A stretch of DNA of 64,000 bases, taken from the NCBI GenBank assembly GCA_947561395.2, contig OX387195.1, positions 27,295,126 to 27,359,125 on the forward strand. The letters run 5' to 3'. The stretch comes from Buxus sempervirens (lineage: Eukaryota > Streptophyta > Magnoliopsida > Buxales > Buxaceae). Under the pieces are notes generated by a model. That model searched no databases. It was not told the DNA's origin and saw nothing but the letters and a program-made list of their open reading frames with translations. Of this stretch, positions 1 through 11,039 are shown piece after piece. Numbering within the stretch: the first letter of the stretch is position 1; each line of letters opens with the position of its first letter. A program made the position numbers and the translations under genes.

Positions 1-157
1 TGTGGCAACTTAAAATAGTCCAAACCCGGCACTACAGATATGCATGTTCAATATCCAAGAATAAATTATATGTAATATGGTATCTTATTCTTTCTGTTTA
101 TTTTTATGCGTAATTCTGCTAATGCTGATATATATGTTTTATATTTGATTTTCACAG

Positions 158-1531
158 TGTCGAGCAGGACTTCGTGGTGCTTGCCATTATTAGCGTGATA
201 TGTTATTTCTTCATCCTCGAGCAACTCCTGGTATTCCAGCTTACTTATGAGTATCACTGTGGAATAAATACTGTCTGATTGTGTTGGAGCTTGGACGCAT
301 ATCTTGTTAAAATATAACAAATTAGCCCAGTTTTAAAAAATTTGGCAAATACAGCTCGATTATTTCTACATATATAAGAAAAATAAAGGGGAAAATAGAA
401 ATGGGTGTTTGTTTTTGGGAGGTTGGGGGTGGAGTTGGGGGATGGCGTGGCGGCGGAGGAGGAAAAGAAAAGAAGAGAAAAAAGGTGCCACAATAATATT
501 TTACTTTTGTTTGTCAGTCATACCTCCCAAGATGGATATCACGTAAAATTTGAAGTGCATGGACTTAAAATGATTAATCCAACTTTCCTGTCCGTTACTC
601 TTTTTTTTGTTTAACTGTACTATGATTTGTGATGCCTTTGTTTATTTCCATGTGCACAACCTCAAATTAAACAAATAAGTCATGCATTATCACAAATACC
701 AATGTGTTTCTACTCTCTCAATATTGAATAATTTGTGAATTGATCTTAATGTCTTCTTCTCTTTTATAGGCTAATGACATGAAAGCGCGAGCACTCATCA
801 TTGCATTGCCATTTGCTTTCACACTTGGTCTTCTGGCATCAATGTTGGCAGTTACCTTAGGTAGGTAACCAATCTCTAAGAAACCTCAACAAATGTGAAT
901 ATCAGTTATAATTTATTCAGAAGTTCTTTGTTTTATAAACAGCTATCAAGGAGTATATTTGGACATATGCGGTGCTTGAGTTCACACTTGTTGCTGTAAA
1001 CCTCCACATATTCTATTCTAAGGTGACCATTGCCTTTAAATTAAATTTTCAATTTTACATGAAGCCATATATGGTTTGCTTCATTGTGCTGAACTGATTT
1101 CCTACTTGTTGAATAATATTGCTTCTGTTTTAGGAAAAAATATAATTAGAGGTATGATGTGAAAAATTTTAAAGTACAAATAGGAGCCTAACTTGCAGTT
1201 TGTCAGGTGGTACTTACTGTATTTTGTTCAAAAATTTTCATTAGTAAGGATATGAAGTTCACGGGTTGTGTCCCTGCCCAAGACTTCCATACTGGTTTTT
1301 AAGGAAATCAAGGAAATTTCTTAGCATTTGTTTTGATCTCTCTCTCGACTCCCTGTTAAATGTTATAACCAGACTTCTTTCTTCTTGCAGATTCATCTGA
1401 ATGCAATTTTTGCCATCCTGCTTTCATCAGTTTTGGGTTTTGGGACTGCAATGAGCCTAAACTTATTATATATAAAATGGTTTATCTGGCGAGTTAGGAC
1501 TGCTGCAGAGATGAACTCTAATCCAGTTTGA
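158..1531 (+). CDS. Multi-pass membrane protein gene, last four exons (5' part lies outside the window)
   Basis: I read four coding exons: 158-230, 770-860, 943-1022 and 1391-1531, ending in TGA. Each is bounded by AG/GT and the phases agree: exon 158-230 ends in phase 0, 770 starts in phase 0, and the single G left at 860 is completed by CT at 943. The joined C-terminal segment is about 128 residues. It is strongly hydrophobic, with about four candidate membrane helices around FVVLAIISVICYFF, ALIIALPFAFTLGLL, YAVLEFTLVAVNLHIFY and AILLSSVLGFGTAMSL, and ends in a short polar tail (RTAAEMNSNPV). I do not recognise the family, so no function is offered. The start and upstream exons lie to the left of the window. 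The 73-base exon at 158 is less certain than the other three. The opposite strand is also open at 66-320, but only the plus reading splices in phase with the downstream exons. Confidence 0.72.
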
Positions 1532-3590
1532 TAAGAAAAACAAATATGTTGGTTTCCACTTTTCTGTGCATAATGTAACACCAATTTCCACATACGGTTG
1601 AAAGAAATTTAAATGATACCAGAAAATCAAAGCCTCCTTTACACCTTTCATTCCTTTTTATTGTGTGAGTTAACCATGATGGCTTTTTTTAGAAGGAATG
1701 CAAAACCCAATTTTACAAGATATAGAGGGAGGTGGAAAGTAGTTAAAATATCATTTGTGATATGCTGGTTTGGGCATCTCCTTCACCAGAGTTTCAAAGG
1801 GTTCAATTTGAAGTTTTTTTTTCCATTTTTTTTGGCAGATTGGGGAAGGGCTTCATTATGTAGCAGTTATATCAATAATATTGTTGGAATTGTTTGCCTT
1901 CACCTCTATATAACCCCTTTGGTGTACTTAACAGTGTTCCATACTTTTAAGAATAGTAAAGACCTGTTTATCCATTTAAAAAGGCATCATTTTTCCCGAA
2001 ATCTGCAACTTCCGTAATACATTGCAATAACCTTATTAAGAGATGTAGAAAGCAGTCATTTTTACCAAGTAATTCATGAGAAGACCACTTGCAGCATTTA
2101 TTGTGGTGAAAAAGCTGGAGTTGATAATTTTTGGTGGAATTCACTTAATTTTTTCTATTAGTTATTCATTAATTTTCATCTCTTTTTCGGGTCATAACTG
2201 GATGGCTTTCATTCCCTCTTTACGTCAGACTGCAATATTTCCTGTCTTTCATCACCAGAATTAAGAGAAAACAGAGACAGAAAGGAAAAGGAAACATGGA
2301 TAAATTTTAATTTGTGTTAATGTGCCCTGAGCATGTTTTCAGTCGGGGACCGTTGGCATTTGCAGAATAACGTCCCACCAGGAACCTGAACCTGGTGAAA
2401 CAGACAGAAAATCCTTTTCAAATAGAACATAGGAGACCTCTTTCTGTAACTTGCTATGTTAGCAGTTGTTCCAAATTCTGAAATCAAGGACTTCATACAA
2501 CAGCTGCAAATGAAATAATAAACAAAAAATGCGTCCTTTCTGTACAGAAAGCTTAGAAGCTCGATCTCTTAACCAGAAGCTTGGTAAGATGACAATTTAC
2601 AAAAGGCCCCCCTTAGATAACAACATGATACTGAAGAAGGAAAAATAGAATGAAATTATGTACATTTAGTTAGGAATAAGAGAATCAACTTCTCTTAATG
2701 AACATATTTCTCTTAAGCTTTCTGTAAAAAAACAATGCCTATCATGAGAGAGAAAAGAAAAGGTAGGTTTGAAAACAAGCAGTTCAAATTTTATAGAAAT
2801 AAAGTTGCACCCGTGTTTGGCATACACGGAACACATGCCATGCAGTAAACCCGGCATCCTTTGAGCAAACCAGAGAGAGAATTTAGGCTTAGGACCGAAT
2901 GCAAATACATTAAATGACCATTCACTCTTGTGCTTTTAATCAACCAAGTAGAAGATATGTTGAACAATCTACAGATTGGATGGGTTGATTTTTGCCAAAA
3001 AAAACTCAAATGACTGAGAAGACGCGGGCACACTGGCATGCCCAAGTGATGCATATATGTCAGACATGAGGATGGAAAGAATCAGACCATTCTGCAGCAA
3101 GAATTAATTATCACATACAAGCTTTTTGTTATACTAATATTCATCTCTTATATTCCGACTTCTGAATAACCATCCCGTTTAGTATATGCATTGAATTGCT
3201 GACTGCTGCTCCTGCAAGTGTAAAACCATAAGGTTGCCATCAAGTTCCAGGCATTCTATTGGCTGTTTTATGGAAAATTCATAGCATCTTCTGACGTGCT
3301 TGCACTCTATATGCTATTGCTGACTATGTCATTTCCCCCCTAATTTTTGTAAGTACGTGAACCTCTCTTGCCTTCCTTTCCTTCATATTAGTCTCTCATA
3401 GCAAAATGGGAACTGAAAAGATGTGACTAGCCTTAGTCTATCTCAGGTTTCTACCTATATGTCATAAGAACTTTTGTGCTTTAGAAGAATGAAAAAAATA
3501 AATAAAGGAGATACATATTACTTCTTGCAATATTTTAAAAAAACACTAGCAAAAATTTCTTTTTATACAATGCAACTTGATATAGAGAAT
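1532..3590. other. 3' flank of the membrane protein gene; no gene seen
   Basis: This AT-rich sequence follows the stop codon at 1531 and presumably begins with that gene's 3'UTR. Short open frames occur on both strands (for example 1613-2017 and 2791-3054), but they show no recognisable domain, no splice logic and no codon pattern I would trust. I see no RNA gene or element termini here. Confidence 0.5.
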
Positions 3591-3606
3591 AAAATAACTA
3601 ATTTAT

Positions 3607-4330
3607 TTGGACAGATTCATACATGATATTAGATTATGATCATTTTGGAGATGTAATATATTTTAATACTACTTTTGGATCAAATATATATAATCGACCA
3701 TTTGCACCATTCATTGACCTAAATAATCATAAGTAAAGTGCGATCTTTGGTACTGCATTACTATATGATGAATCTTTGGTACGATATTATTATATGATGA
3801 AACTATGGAATCTTTTAAGTAGCTCTTTGAAACCTTTTCTTCTAGCAATGTTTGGAAAAATGCCTAAGACAATGTTAATAGACCAAGATACTGCTATTAA
3901 AAATACCATTAAGCTTGCTTTTCAAAAGTTAGAAACACATCATTATTTATCTATTTGCTGGTTCAAAATCTTTTGCAAAAGGATTATAATAGTTATATAT
4001 ATGATCATGAGGAGGAAGAAGATTTTTTGAAAGCTTAGGATGAAATGATAGATAAATATGGCCTCTAGAGCAATACATGATTGCGAAGACTATTTAAGGA
4101 AAAATAAAAATAGGCTTTGATGTATTAAATGGGTATATTCTATGTCAATATGAAATGTACACAAAGGAATAAATCCTTTCATGCTTCCTTTAAAAAAAAA
4201 AAAAACGTGAACAATTTTACATAATCCACAGACTTTTTGAACACTTTGAGAAGGTGATAGGCAATTAGTGTTGTATGAAAACAGAGACAGGTTTTAAAAT
4301 GAGCCAGTAGATATCAAAACTGAGAGTACC
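3607..4330 (+). pseudogene. FAR1/FRS-type MULE transposase relic (plus copy)
   Basis: With frame changes and stops, the plus strand reads as the MULE transposase core of the FAR1/FHY3-related family: a WTDSYMILDYDHFGDV stretch, then FNTTF, NRPFAPFIDLNNH, a stop, FGTALLYDE, then a longer open piece from 3776 with AMFGKMPKTMLIDQDTAI, and further on EMIDKYGL. This matches the family order in which a DTTY-like Asp segment is followed by a TDQD-like Asp segment. A short tandem duplication around 3745-3800, where a TATGATGAA-containing segment occurs twice, breaks the usual YDETMESF stretch. Several stops and frameshifts make it non-functional. It is homologous to the inverted copy at 5815-7020, and similarity continues through GTACACAAA and the downstream GTACCTGTTAAAAT block (about 4330). 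Confidence 0.8.
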
Positions 4331-4705
4331 TGTTAAAATAATGAAGTAAGCAAGAAATATGTATAATACTGTTGCATGCTTTATCTACCTTATGGGTTTG
4401 ACCTTAGATGATACAAATCTTTCCATTGCATGCTTTATCTAACCTTAGATCTGGAGACCTTTGCCATTCATGTCCTTTGCTAATCTGTTTTTCTCTTTTT
4501 ATTTTGTTTGTCAAAAATGGTCAAAAGGTTAGCACCCAAAATTCGTATCATTTAACGTCGGACCCGTATGGAGGATATGTCAAATGTCATTGTATGCTCA
4601 CAAGGATTTTTGCAATAACTAACTTTATATTGAGTAATGTTTCTTGTAGTATCACAAATATGGATTGTAACAACATCCAAGAATTGGTTAGGTCCTCTTG
4701 AAACA
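4331..4705. other. Spacer between FAR1 relic and hAT insertion
   Basis: AT-rich sequence with one 97-codon open frame (4408-4701) that resembles nothing I know. It is probably decayed element DNA, because FAR1-like sequence lies on both sides in inverted orientation. Confidence 0.35.
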
Positions 4706-4713
4706 TTTCAAAC

Positions 4714-5804
4714 CATAGTTATTAAAGGCGGTCGCCTAGGCGCCTAGGAGACCGCCTAGTCGAGTAGGCGCTAAATCAAGGGCTAGGCGTTACCACGCCT
4801 ATGCGAGGTATGCCTAGGCGATGGCTTAGGCGACTAGGCAACCGATTGGTAGCTTGGGCGAGCAAATAAACGCAAGAAGAGGAGAAGCGCAAGAAGAGAA
4901 GCTGGACAAACCAGGGAGACAGCTTCGTCGTCTTTGTCCAACTTCATCGAGGCTAGCCGCAAGGTGCAAGGTATGTTTCTTCTTCTCCTCCTTTTATTCG
5001 AGACTCTTCGTCTCGTTCTCTCTCTCTCTCTCTCTCTGTTTCCTCCCTCTCGCTCGCTCTCTCCCTCTTTCTCTCTTAGTCTCGCTCTCTCAGTCTCACT
5101 CTCCCTCCCTCTCGCTCGCTCTCTCCCTCTCCCTCCCTCCCGCTCGCTCGCTCCCTCTCGCTTCTTTGTCTCGCTCCCTCCCTCGCTCTCACTCCCTCCC
5201 TCTCGCTCCTTCTCCCTCGCTCACTTGCTCATTCCCTCCCTCTTGCTCTCTCCTCTGTCTCGCTCACTCCCTCCCTCTCGCTCCTTCTCCCTCCCTCGCT
5301 CGCTCCCTCTGTCTCTCTCTTTGTATGATCTCTATCGCTCTCTCTATTTCTCTCGCTTTCTCGTTCTATATCTCTGTCGCTCAATCTATTTCTCTCGCTC
5401 TTTGTATGTCTCTATTCTGGTTCGGTTCGTGGTCGCAATATCTCAACCTGATTCTGGTTTGTGGTCGCAATATCCCAACCTGTTTGTTGTTTTGTGCATT
5501 GCTTTCTATTGCTTGCCAACTTGTCCGACTCTTTGAGATATTGTTTTCTATTGTTTTTCTTTTCTAAAATCTACACTACTTTTTTTTATTACTTAATAAA
5601 AGTGTTTGGAGTTTGTTTGGTGTCTGTCTCACTCACTCCCTCCCTCTCGCTCATTTAGATTTTTTTGATTTTTGATACTTCCATGTACAATGGATGATGA
5701 ATATATTTTGATTATTTTGAAATGAAAAAATTGTCGCCTAGGCGGTCGCCTAGGCTACAGGCAAGTCTATCGCCTGGCATCGCCTAGGCATTTTAACAAC
5801 TATG
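4714..5804. mobile_element. Non-autonomous hAT element with GCCTAGGCG subterminal repeats
   Basis: An 8-bp direct repeat, TTTCAAAC, flanks the element at 4706-4713 and 5805-5812; this length is diagnostic of the hAT superfamily. Termini are inverted: CATAGTTATTAAAGGCGG on the left, and the reverse complement of the right end reads CATAGTTGTTAAAATGCC. Both ends carry dense, alternately oriented copies of the palindromic core GCCTAGGC (4729-4850 and 5730-5790), the type of subterminal motif that hAT transposases bind. The interior (about 5010-5330) is an almost pure CT/CTCC/CTCG microsatellite that gives long Ser/Leu/Pro-rich open frames (4854-5567, 4934-5536). I regard those as simple-sequence artefacts. 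No transposase is encoded. Confidence 0.85.
5010..5335. repeat. CT-rich microsatellite inside the hAT element
   Basis: Imperfect CTCTCTCC / CTCGCTCC simple repeat of about 320 bp, with further short CT tracts to 5400 and near 5630. It lies entirely inside the hAT element, and the long open frames across it are compositional. Confidence 0.9.
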
Positions 5805-5814
5805 TTTCAAACAC

Positions 5815-7020
5815 AATATGAGAATATACATTCCTTTCATCCCTCAACATTTTAACAGGTACTTTTCATCTTGGATGTGCTGGCTCATATTAAAACTTAA
5901 AACTCACATTTTTCCCCTTATAATGCTAATTATTTATTACACTCAAAATATTCAAAAAATCTTTACAAATTTTGTACGTTGTTCAAATATTTTTTTTAAC
6001 GAAGTACTAAAGAATTCACTCTTTTGTGTACTTTTCATATCAGCATAAACAATATCCTTTTCATAAATTAGAGCCCATTTTTTCTTTTCATTCAACAATC
6101 TTTGCAACTATGTATTGCTTTGGAAGCCATGTTTCTTTAATATTCATTTTAAGTGTCCAAAAATTCTTCTTTTTCTATATGATCATATAAGCAACTATTG
6201 AAGTCCTTTACAAAATATTTTGAACCAGTAAATATATTGGCAAGATTCTTAACCAGGTCCCAAATAGATAAATGATGATATGTTTATGACTTTTAAAATA
6301 CAAGCTCAATTGCACTTTTCATATCAGCATTTTGGTTTGTTAAAATTATTTTAGGTTTTTTTCTAGACACTATTAAAAAAAAAAAAACAAAGGTTTAAAA
6401 AAGCCCGTTAAAAGATTCCATAGTTTCATCATATGGCAATGTGGTACCAAAGAATACACTATTCTCATAATGATTTAAGCCAATTAATGGAGAAAATGGT
6501 TGATTACATTTATTTGTCTTGAAAGTAATATAAAAGCATACTATGTCTCCAAAACAACCAAAATCTAATATCATGTAGATCCACACAAAAAGTACTAGCT
6601 ATTTTTTCTCTACATCAAACTATATAGTATAAAAAAATTTCTATGCATGTCTTTCTTTAAAGTACTGCAACAAATAATCTATATCTTCTTTATCCATCTC
6701 TTTCATTCTTCTGGAACGAAACCAATTCTTATGATCCATAAGCATAGACCTGAGATTTTCCTCAACTCCTACTTGCTACCCATTCAACCATGAGACAACT
6801 TTAGTTTTACCCCCAACTTATCTATAGAAATTATTTCAATTCCCTTAATCTCACTTATCATTATTTTTTTTTGTGTAATTGTAACATATAAGCTCTTCTA
6901 AGGGTTAGGACCTCATGATTGTGTTTTGCTTCAAATTGTAATATATGTTATTTGATATTTGGTTGAATGCAAATACTCATTCGTGCTTGACAACCTATTC
7001 CCATTTCATCTCGAGGATTT
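5815..7020 (-). pseudogene. FAR1/FRS-type MULE transposase relic (minus copy)
   Basis: Read on the minus strand from about 7020 downwards. First come pieces of an N-terminal FAR1 domain (GCQARMSI near 6985). Then follows a spacer helix region (KNWFRSRRMKEMDKEDIDYL near 6650-6740). Next is the MULE core (GDIVCFYITFKTNKCNQP, then GLNHYENSVFFG and LPYDETMESFNGLF, 6395-6590). Last come C-terminal pieces (RLLNEKKKWALIYEKDIVYA near 6050-6110). The Asp of the usual DTTY motif is replaced by YITF. Multiple frame breaks and stops occur. It covers more of the protein than the plus copy at 3607-4330. The two are diverged copies of one family in opposite orientation, with the hAT between them. Confidence 0.8.
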
Positions 7021-8800
7021 TTTACTACCATCTCGTTTATCTTTTGGTATAAACCCTTCTTTATTACAAAAAATTTTTCTAGATCTTACGACACTGATGC
7101 TACTTATATTGACCAAATCCTTGCAAACACTGAAGCCAATTCTTCCAACATATGCATTAAACAAATTATAAGCATGTTCCAAAATCTCTCAAACTCCATG
7201 CAGGTTTTGGAACTCCATTGTAATTATCAACTTAATCCTTAGTTAGAATATTGTGACATCTTTTAGCCCCATCAAATTCTAGCTTTCTAGAAGTTGGAAG
7301 TTTATCCTATAAAATAATCTCTTTCAAGACTCTCCAATGTTCTCTGCTCTAGATTATCCATTTACCTTCAATAAGAAGTTGAAGATTAATAAAAAGAGTC
7401 TGTGTAAGATGTTTACAAAAAAGTTGAAGATCAATAAAAGTTGACGACTATAGAGGCATGATGGTAGTGGATTGATGAAAAACCAACCGACTGTCATGAT
7501 ACCATTTTGCAATTCTAGGTAAAGCTTAGGTGATGCTTTTCCTTCATCTAGTATAACTGATCTAATTACACAGTACTATTGATAACAATGCAGCAAATAA
7601 TTCCTATTGAATCTAAGATTTGTCCGGATAAAAAAACAATTGAAAAGAGAAGCACAAAATTTGTCACACGTTAGTTGGAAACATGTTCTAATATTGGAAT
7701 AAAATACAATATCCTTTATACAATAAAGATAAAATAAATTTCTAAATAGATCATTCAGCCTCATCAACCTGAACGGTTTACAAATATTTACAAAGATGAA
7801 AGGTTTTCTCAGTGCAAAGAGGCAAAGATTGTGACATGATGCTCTGTGTTCACCATTACTGGGTATGTGCTTGTGATAACAAAAAGAGTGTAAATCAAGT
7901 ATTTATTGGACAAGATTGTGCTCTTGACGATGATTGTAGCTAAAAGTGTCCAAGTTGACACTTGGCAAATTGTGTTGGTGGCCAATGCTAATGTTGTGAC
8001 GAATAAAAGGATGGTAAATCATGGATTTATATAGAATAAAGTTCTTCCGGTACAATCAGATATAGTTACTTTGGATGGAATGAGTTCATAAGTAAATGAA
8101 GTTTCTTTGAGATGCTAAATGAAACCAACAAGAAAGCTTAAATTAAATAGAACAAATGCAGTAAGTGAAATAGTTTAAGCCATAAAGGAACTATTTTCAG
8201 TAAGGCAAACAGAACTTTTGAAACATTGCAACATCTTTCTTGGATTGGAAACTTAATTGACGAAAAGACACAAATCATGACTACATGCATAGCTGCATCT
8301 ATTTTTATAAAGAGTTAACCATGACCAATCATGATTGCTAGAAAAATACAGTCTATGCTGTGTGTTAAGAGAGAGAGAGAGAGAGAACCAGAGTCAGAAA
8401 GAAAGAAAGAGAATGGGATAAGTAATTTGATTCTTACGTGCTTCCTTGAAATAGACACAGAAATCCTTGTCAAGCCATGATGCTGTGCGTTGAGTCACCT
8501 GGGGATGTTCCCTCTGTTCGTCTTCTTCCTTCGACGCCCTTGCTTGAAGCTCCCGATGAAACACCGATGCTTAGAGAGTATTTTTGTTTGCAACAGAACT
8601 TACATTTCCTTCCTCTTTTTGCAAGGATGGGAATGGAAGAGGATGAGAGAAGGGAAGAAGAGAGCTCCATTCAGAGGCCATTTTCGCGCTTTTCAGTCTA
8701 GGAGCAGCCTTCTTCTGACAAGCTCTATCTAATAAAAAATTAAAGTTTTACTATGGCTTAACGTTAATGATCAATGCTTATCGAAGCCAACACGAAAAGT
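7021..8800. other. Intergenic DNA without a recognisable gene
   Basis: AT-rich non-coding DNA. A GA microsatellite lies near 8368-8410. Around 8470-8730 GC content rises and overlapping open frames of 66-80 codons exist on both strands (one starts at the ATG at 8477). None has a recognisable domain, so I do not call a gene. Confidence 0.4.
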
Positions 8801-8809
8801 AAAAAAGAA

Positions 8810-9790
8810 AAATTCTTTTTCCTGAATAATAGAGCTGTCAAAATAGAAATTAATCTGGCATATTGTAAAACTGATTAAACCCTACTCCTCTATTCGTTCA
8901 TATGGATGAGAGAAATGAAAAGAAAAGAAAAGAAAGAATATGAAGAAAAGAGTTAAGAAGAGATTTAGCATTCATTACCTTACGATGAAGAAGAGAGAAG
9001 ACCAAATATCGAATGACGGATCATCATATCGTTAATATCAGCAACCTGATCGATTTCTTCGTACCGACTTACGTTCATCGTCATCACTGTCTCCGACAGT
9101 GCATACGAAACAAATCCAAGGAAAGCCATAATGCAATGAGTGCGCGATCGTGGAAGAGAGTCAAGAGACTGAAAGAACATAATCATGAGATGGAGCCGCG
9201 AGACGATTTGGGGTTCCAGAAATCCCCAAATTAATGGGCGGAATCTCGCAAAACTGATTAAACCCTACTCCTCTATTTCTTCGTATGCATCAAAAAGAAG
9301 AAAAGAAATTCAGAGCATAAAGAACCGATTACTTGTTCCTCAATAATAGCACCGTCAAAATTAGAAATAAATCTCGCATATTATAAAACTGATTAAACCC
9401 TAAAATACTCTATTCCTTCATATGGGTGAGAGAAAAGAAAAAAACTAAGAAATTCGAAGAAACGAATAAGAAGAGATTTAGCATTCATTACCGAACGATG
9501 AAGAGGAGGGACGACCAAGTACCGAATGCCCTGATCATCAGGTCGCTAATATCAGCAACCGGATCGATTTCTTCGTACCGAGTTTCGTTCATTGTCATCA
9601 CTGTCTGAGACAGTTCAAACGAAACCAAATCCAAGTGAAACCATAATGCAATGAGTGCACGATCGTGGAAGAGCCTGAAAGATCATAATCATAAGATGGA
9701 GCATCGAGACGATTTTAGGGCTCCAGAAATCCCCAAATAAATGGGCCGAATCTCGCTCACAAGTCACAACCACGAACTGAAAACAGAAAA
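8810..9790. repeat. Tandem duplication of about 510 bp (two diverged copies plus a partial third)
   Basis: Copy 1 (about 8810-9320) and copy 2 (about 9320-9775) share an ordered series of words: a TCAAAAT.AGAAAT start, CTGATTAAACCCTA, AGAGATTTAGCATTCATTACC, GATCGATTTCTTCGTACCGA, GTCATCACTGTCT, GCCATAATGCAATGAGTGC (ACC- for GCC- in copy 2), CAGAAATCCCCAAAT and ATGGGC. A third partial copy of the last block (CCAGAAATCCCCAATTACATGGGC) follows at about 9815-9840, just before the tRNA gene. A 68-codon minus-strand frame in copy 1 (8980-9186) is interrupted in copy 2, which argues against protein coding. Confidence 0.8.
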
Positions 9791-9867
9791 CAGGAAAATA
9801 AAGAACCTGGGGTTGCCAGAAATCCCCAATTACATGGGCGAAATCAGGGAAATATAACCAAAAGGGT

Positions 9868-9939
9868 GGGGCATTCCGAGAATCGAACTCGGGACCTCTC
9901 GCACCCAAAGCGAGAATCATACCACTAGACCAAATGCCC
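9868..9939 (-). tRNA. tRNA-Pro(UGG): tRNA-Pro (anticodon UGG)
   Basis: A 72-nt cloverleaf on the minus strand. The acceptor stem is GGGCATT with AATGCCC and discriminator C. The A box is TGGTCTAGTGGTATG, and the anticodon arm is CTCGC-TTTGGGT-GCGAG with anticodon TGG. The B box is GGTCCCGAGTTCGATTCTC. There is no intron and CCA is not encoded, as expected for a nuclear gene. A CAA motif lies a few bases upstream, and a T4 pol III terminator follows directly (9860-9863, as AAAA on the plus strand). It looks intact and functional. Confidence 0.97.
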
Positions 9940-10960
9940 AACTTGACGAAATGATAAGACGTTATTTAGTAAACGGATGGCTTCCGCTCCCAAACACTAT
10001 CGGCCCCACAACATGCAAGAGCCAATAGCCCAATACCATTGTACTAGTAACAAACATCATGTGCCAAAGAGAAAGATAAAGATAGAACGAAACGATACAG
10101 CTTATCTAAAAGACTAAAACCCTCTTGTAAGTTGCCTAAAAACCGTTACTTCCTTGGCTCCGTTGGATTATGGTCTACAATCTACGTATCTAGGCCTGAG
10201 GTTAAGGTTCAAAGGATGGTGGGGGTGAAGAAGTAGAACCCTCTTTGTAAGTTGCCTAAGAAAGTTAATGAAACCAAAAGTCTCCACCTCGTTGATAGAG
10301 ACAAGCCCCCATGAGACTTAGGGAGAAAATTACAAAATAAAAACGTGAAACCGACGAGGACATGCAATGAGCGTGTGTATCAAAGCAGACACCGTAACGG
10401 GTGCTCCAGTGAGCACATTCCTGAAATTGGCAGCCAACATTAACACCTCCTAGCATTTCTTTTACACCGGAGGAGTAAAGACTCAGAAGAGCAATCCCAG
10501 ATGCTTATCCAGAACTGGGTTAGGAGATTCCAAGGAAAAGAAAGCTGCGAAAAGTAGGAAGAAAGGTTACGAGCAGTCCATAAGCATAAGATCTTGATGA
10601 CAGGCACAAAAATTTTCACCTCTTAGTATTTCGACTACAATTCCAGCCCCACAATCATTCCATCAACAACAAGGATCAAGTTGCATGTAGATTGACCGAA
10701 AGGATCAGGTAAAGAAAAATGGAATTGAAGATTACAAACATCTGAAAAGTGAAAACCAGCTCGGCCATTATGCAGCCCTTCTATGCACACTTTCAAAAGC
10801 ATCCTTGGATACACCATTAAATGTGTTAGTACCTGAACTGATTCCAATTGGGGATGCAAAGATTGCTGGCCCTCCAAAAAGAAAAAAATTAAAAATAACT
10901 ATACTAAACATCTATGATAGTTCCCCACAAATCATTCTCTTTCACAAGGTAAACATTCTG
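9940..10960. other. Region between tRNA-Pro and the DnaJ gene; includes its 3'UTR
   Basis: No gene is seen. A short direct repeat, GTAAGTTGCCTAA, occurs near 10127 and 10248. The right-hand part (about 10620-11039) probably holds the 3'UTR of the DnaJ gene, read on the minus strand. A consensus donor (ATG|GTAAGT, minus strand) at about 11028 just after the stop codon suggests a 3'UTR intron. Confidence 0.45.
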
Positions 10961-11039
10961 GGTACACGTTTGCGGCTACAGAGGCATTGCATGAATAAAA
11001 TGAAGCATTGGACGGGATAAAACTTACCATGCTCCCTCT

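Noticed and set aside
66..320. Minus-strand 84-codon frame with a plausible acidic segment (EYQELLEDEEITYH)
   Set aside because: The plus strand of the same interval gives a hydrophobic exon in phase with three downstream exons; the minus frame is taken as its shadow.
4854..5567. Long Ser/Leu/Pro-rich open frames of 237 and 200 codons
   Set aside because: They translate a CT-rich microsatellite inside a hAT element; several frames are open at once, as expected from composition.
8477..8701. Possible small gene on either strand
   Set aside because: Frames of similar length are open on both strands, no domain is recognised and there is no splice or promoter support.
9000..9190. Box C/D snoRNA in the tandem repeat (GTGATGA and CTGA words on the minus strand)
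   Set aside because: Terminal stems next to the boxes do not pair, and one box sits in a separate small hairpin; kept only as a question in the findings.
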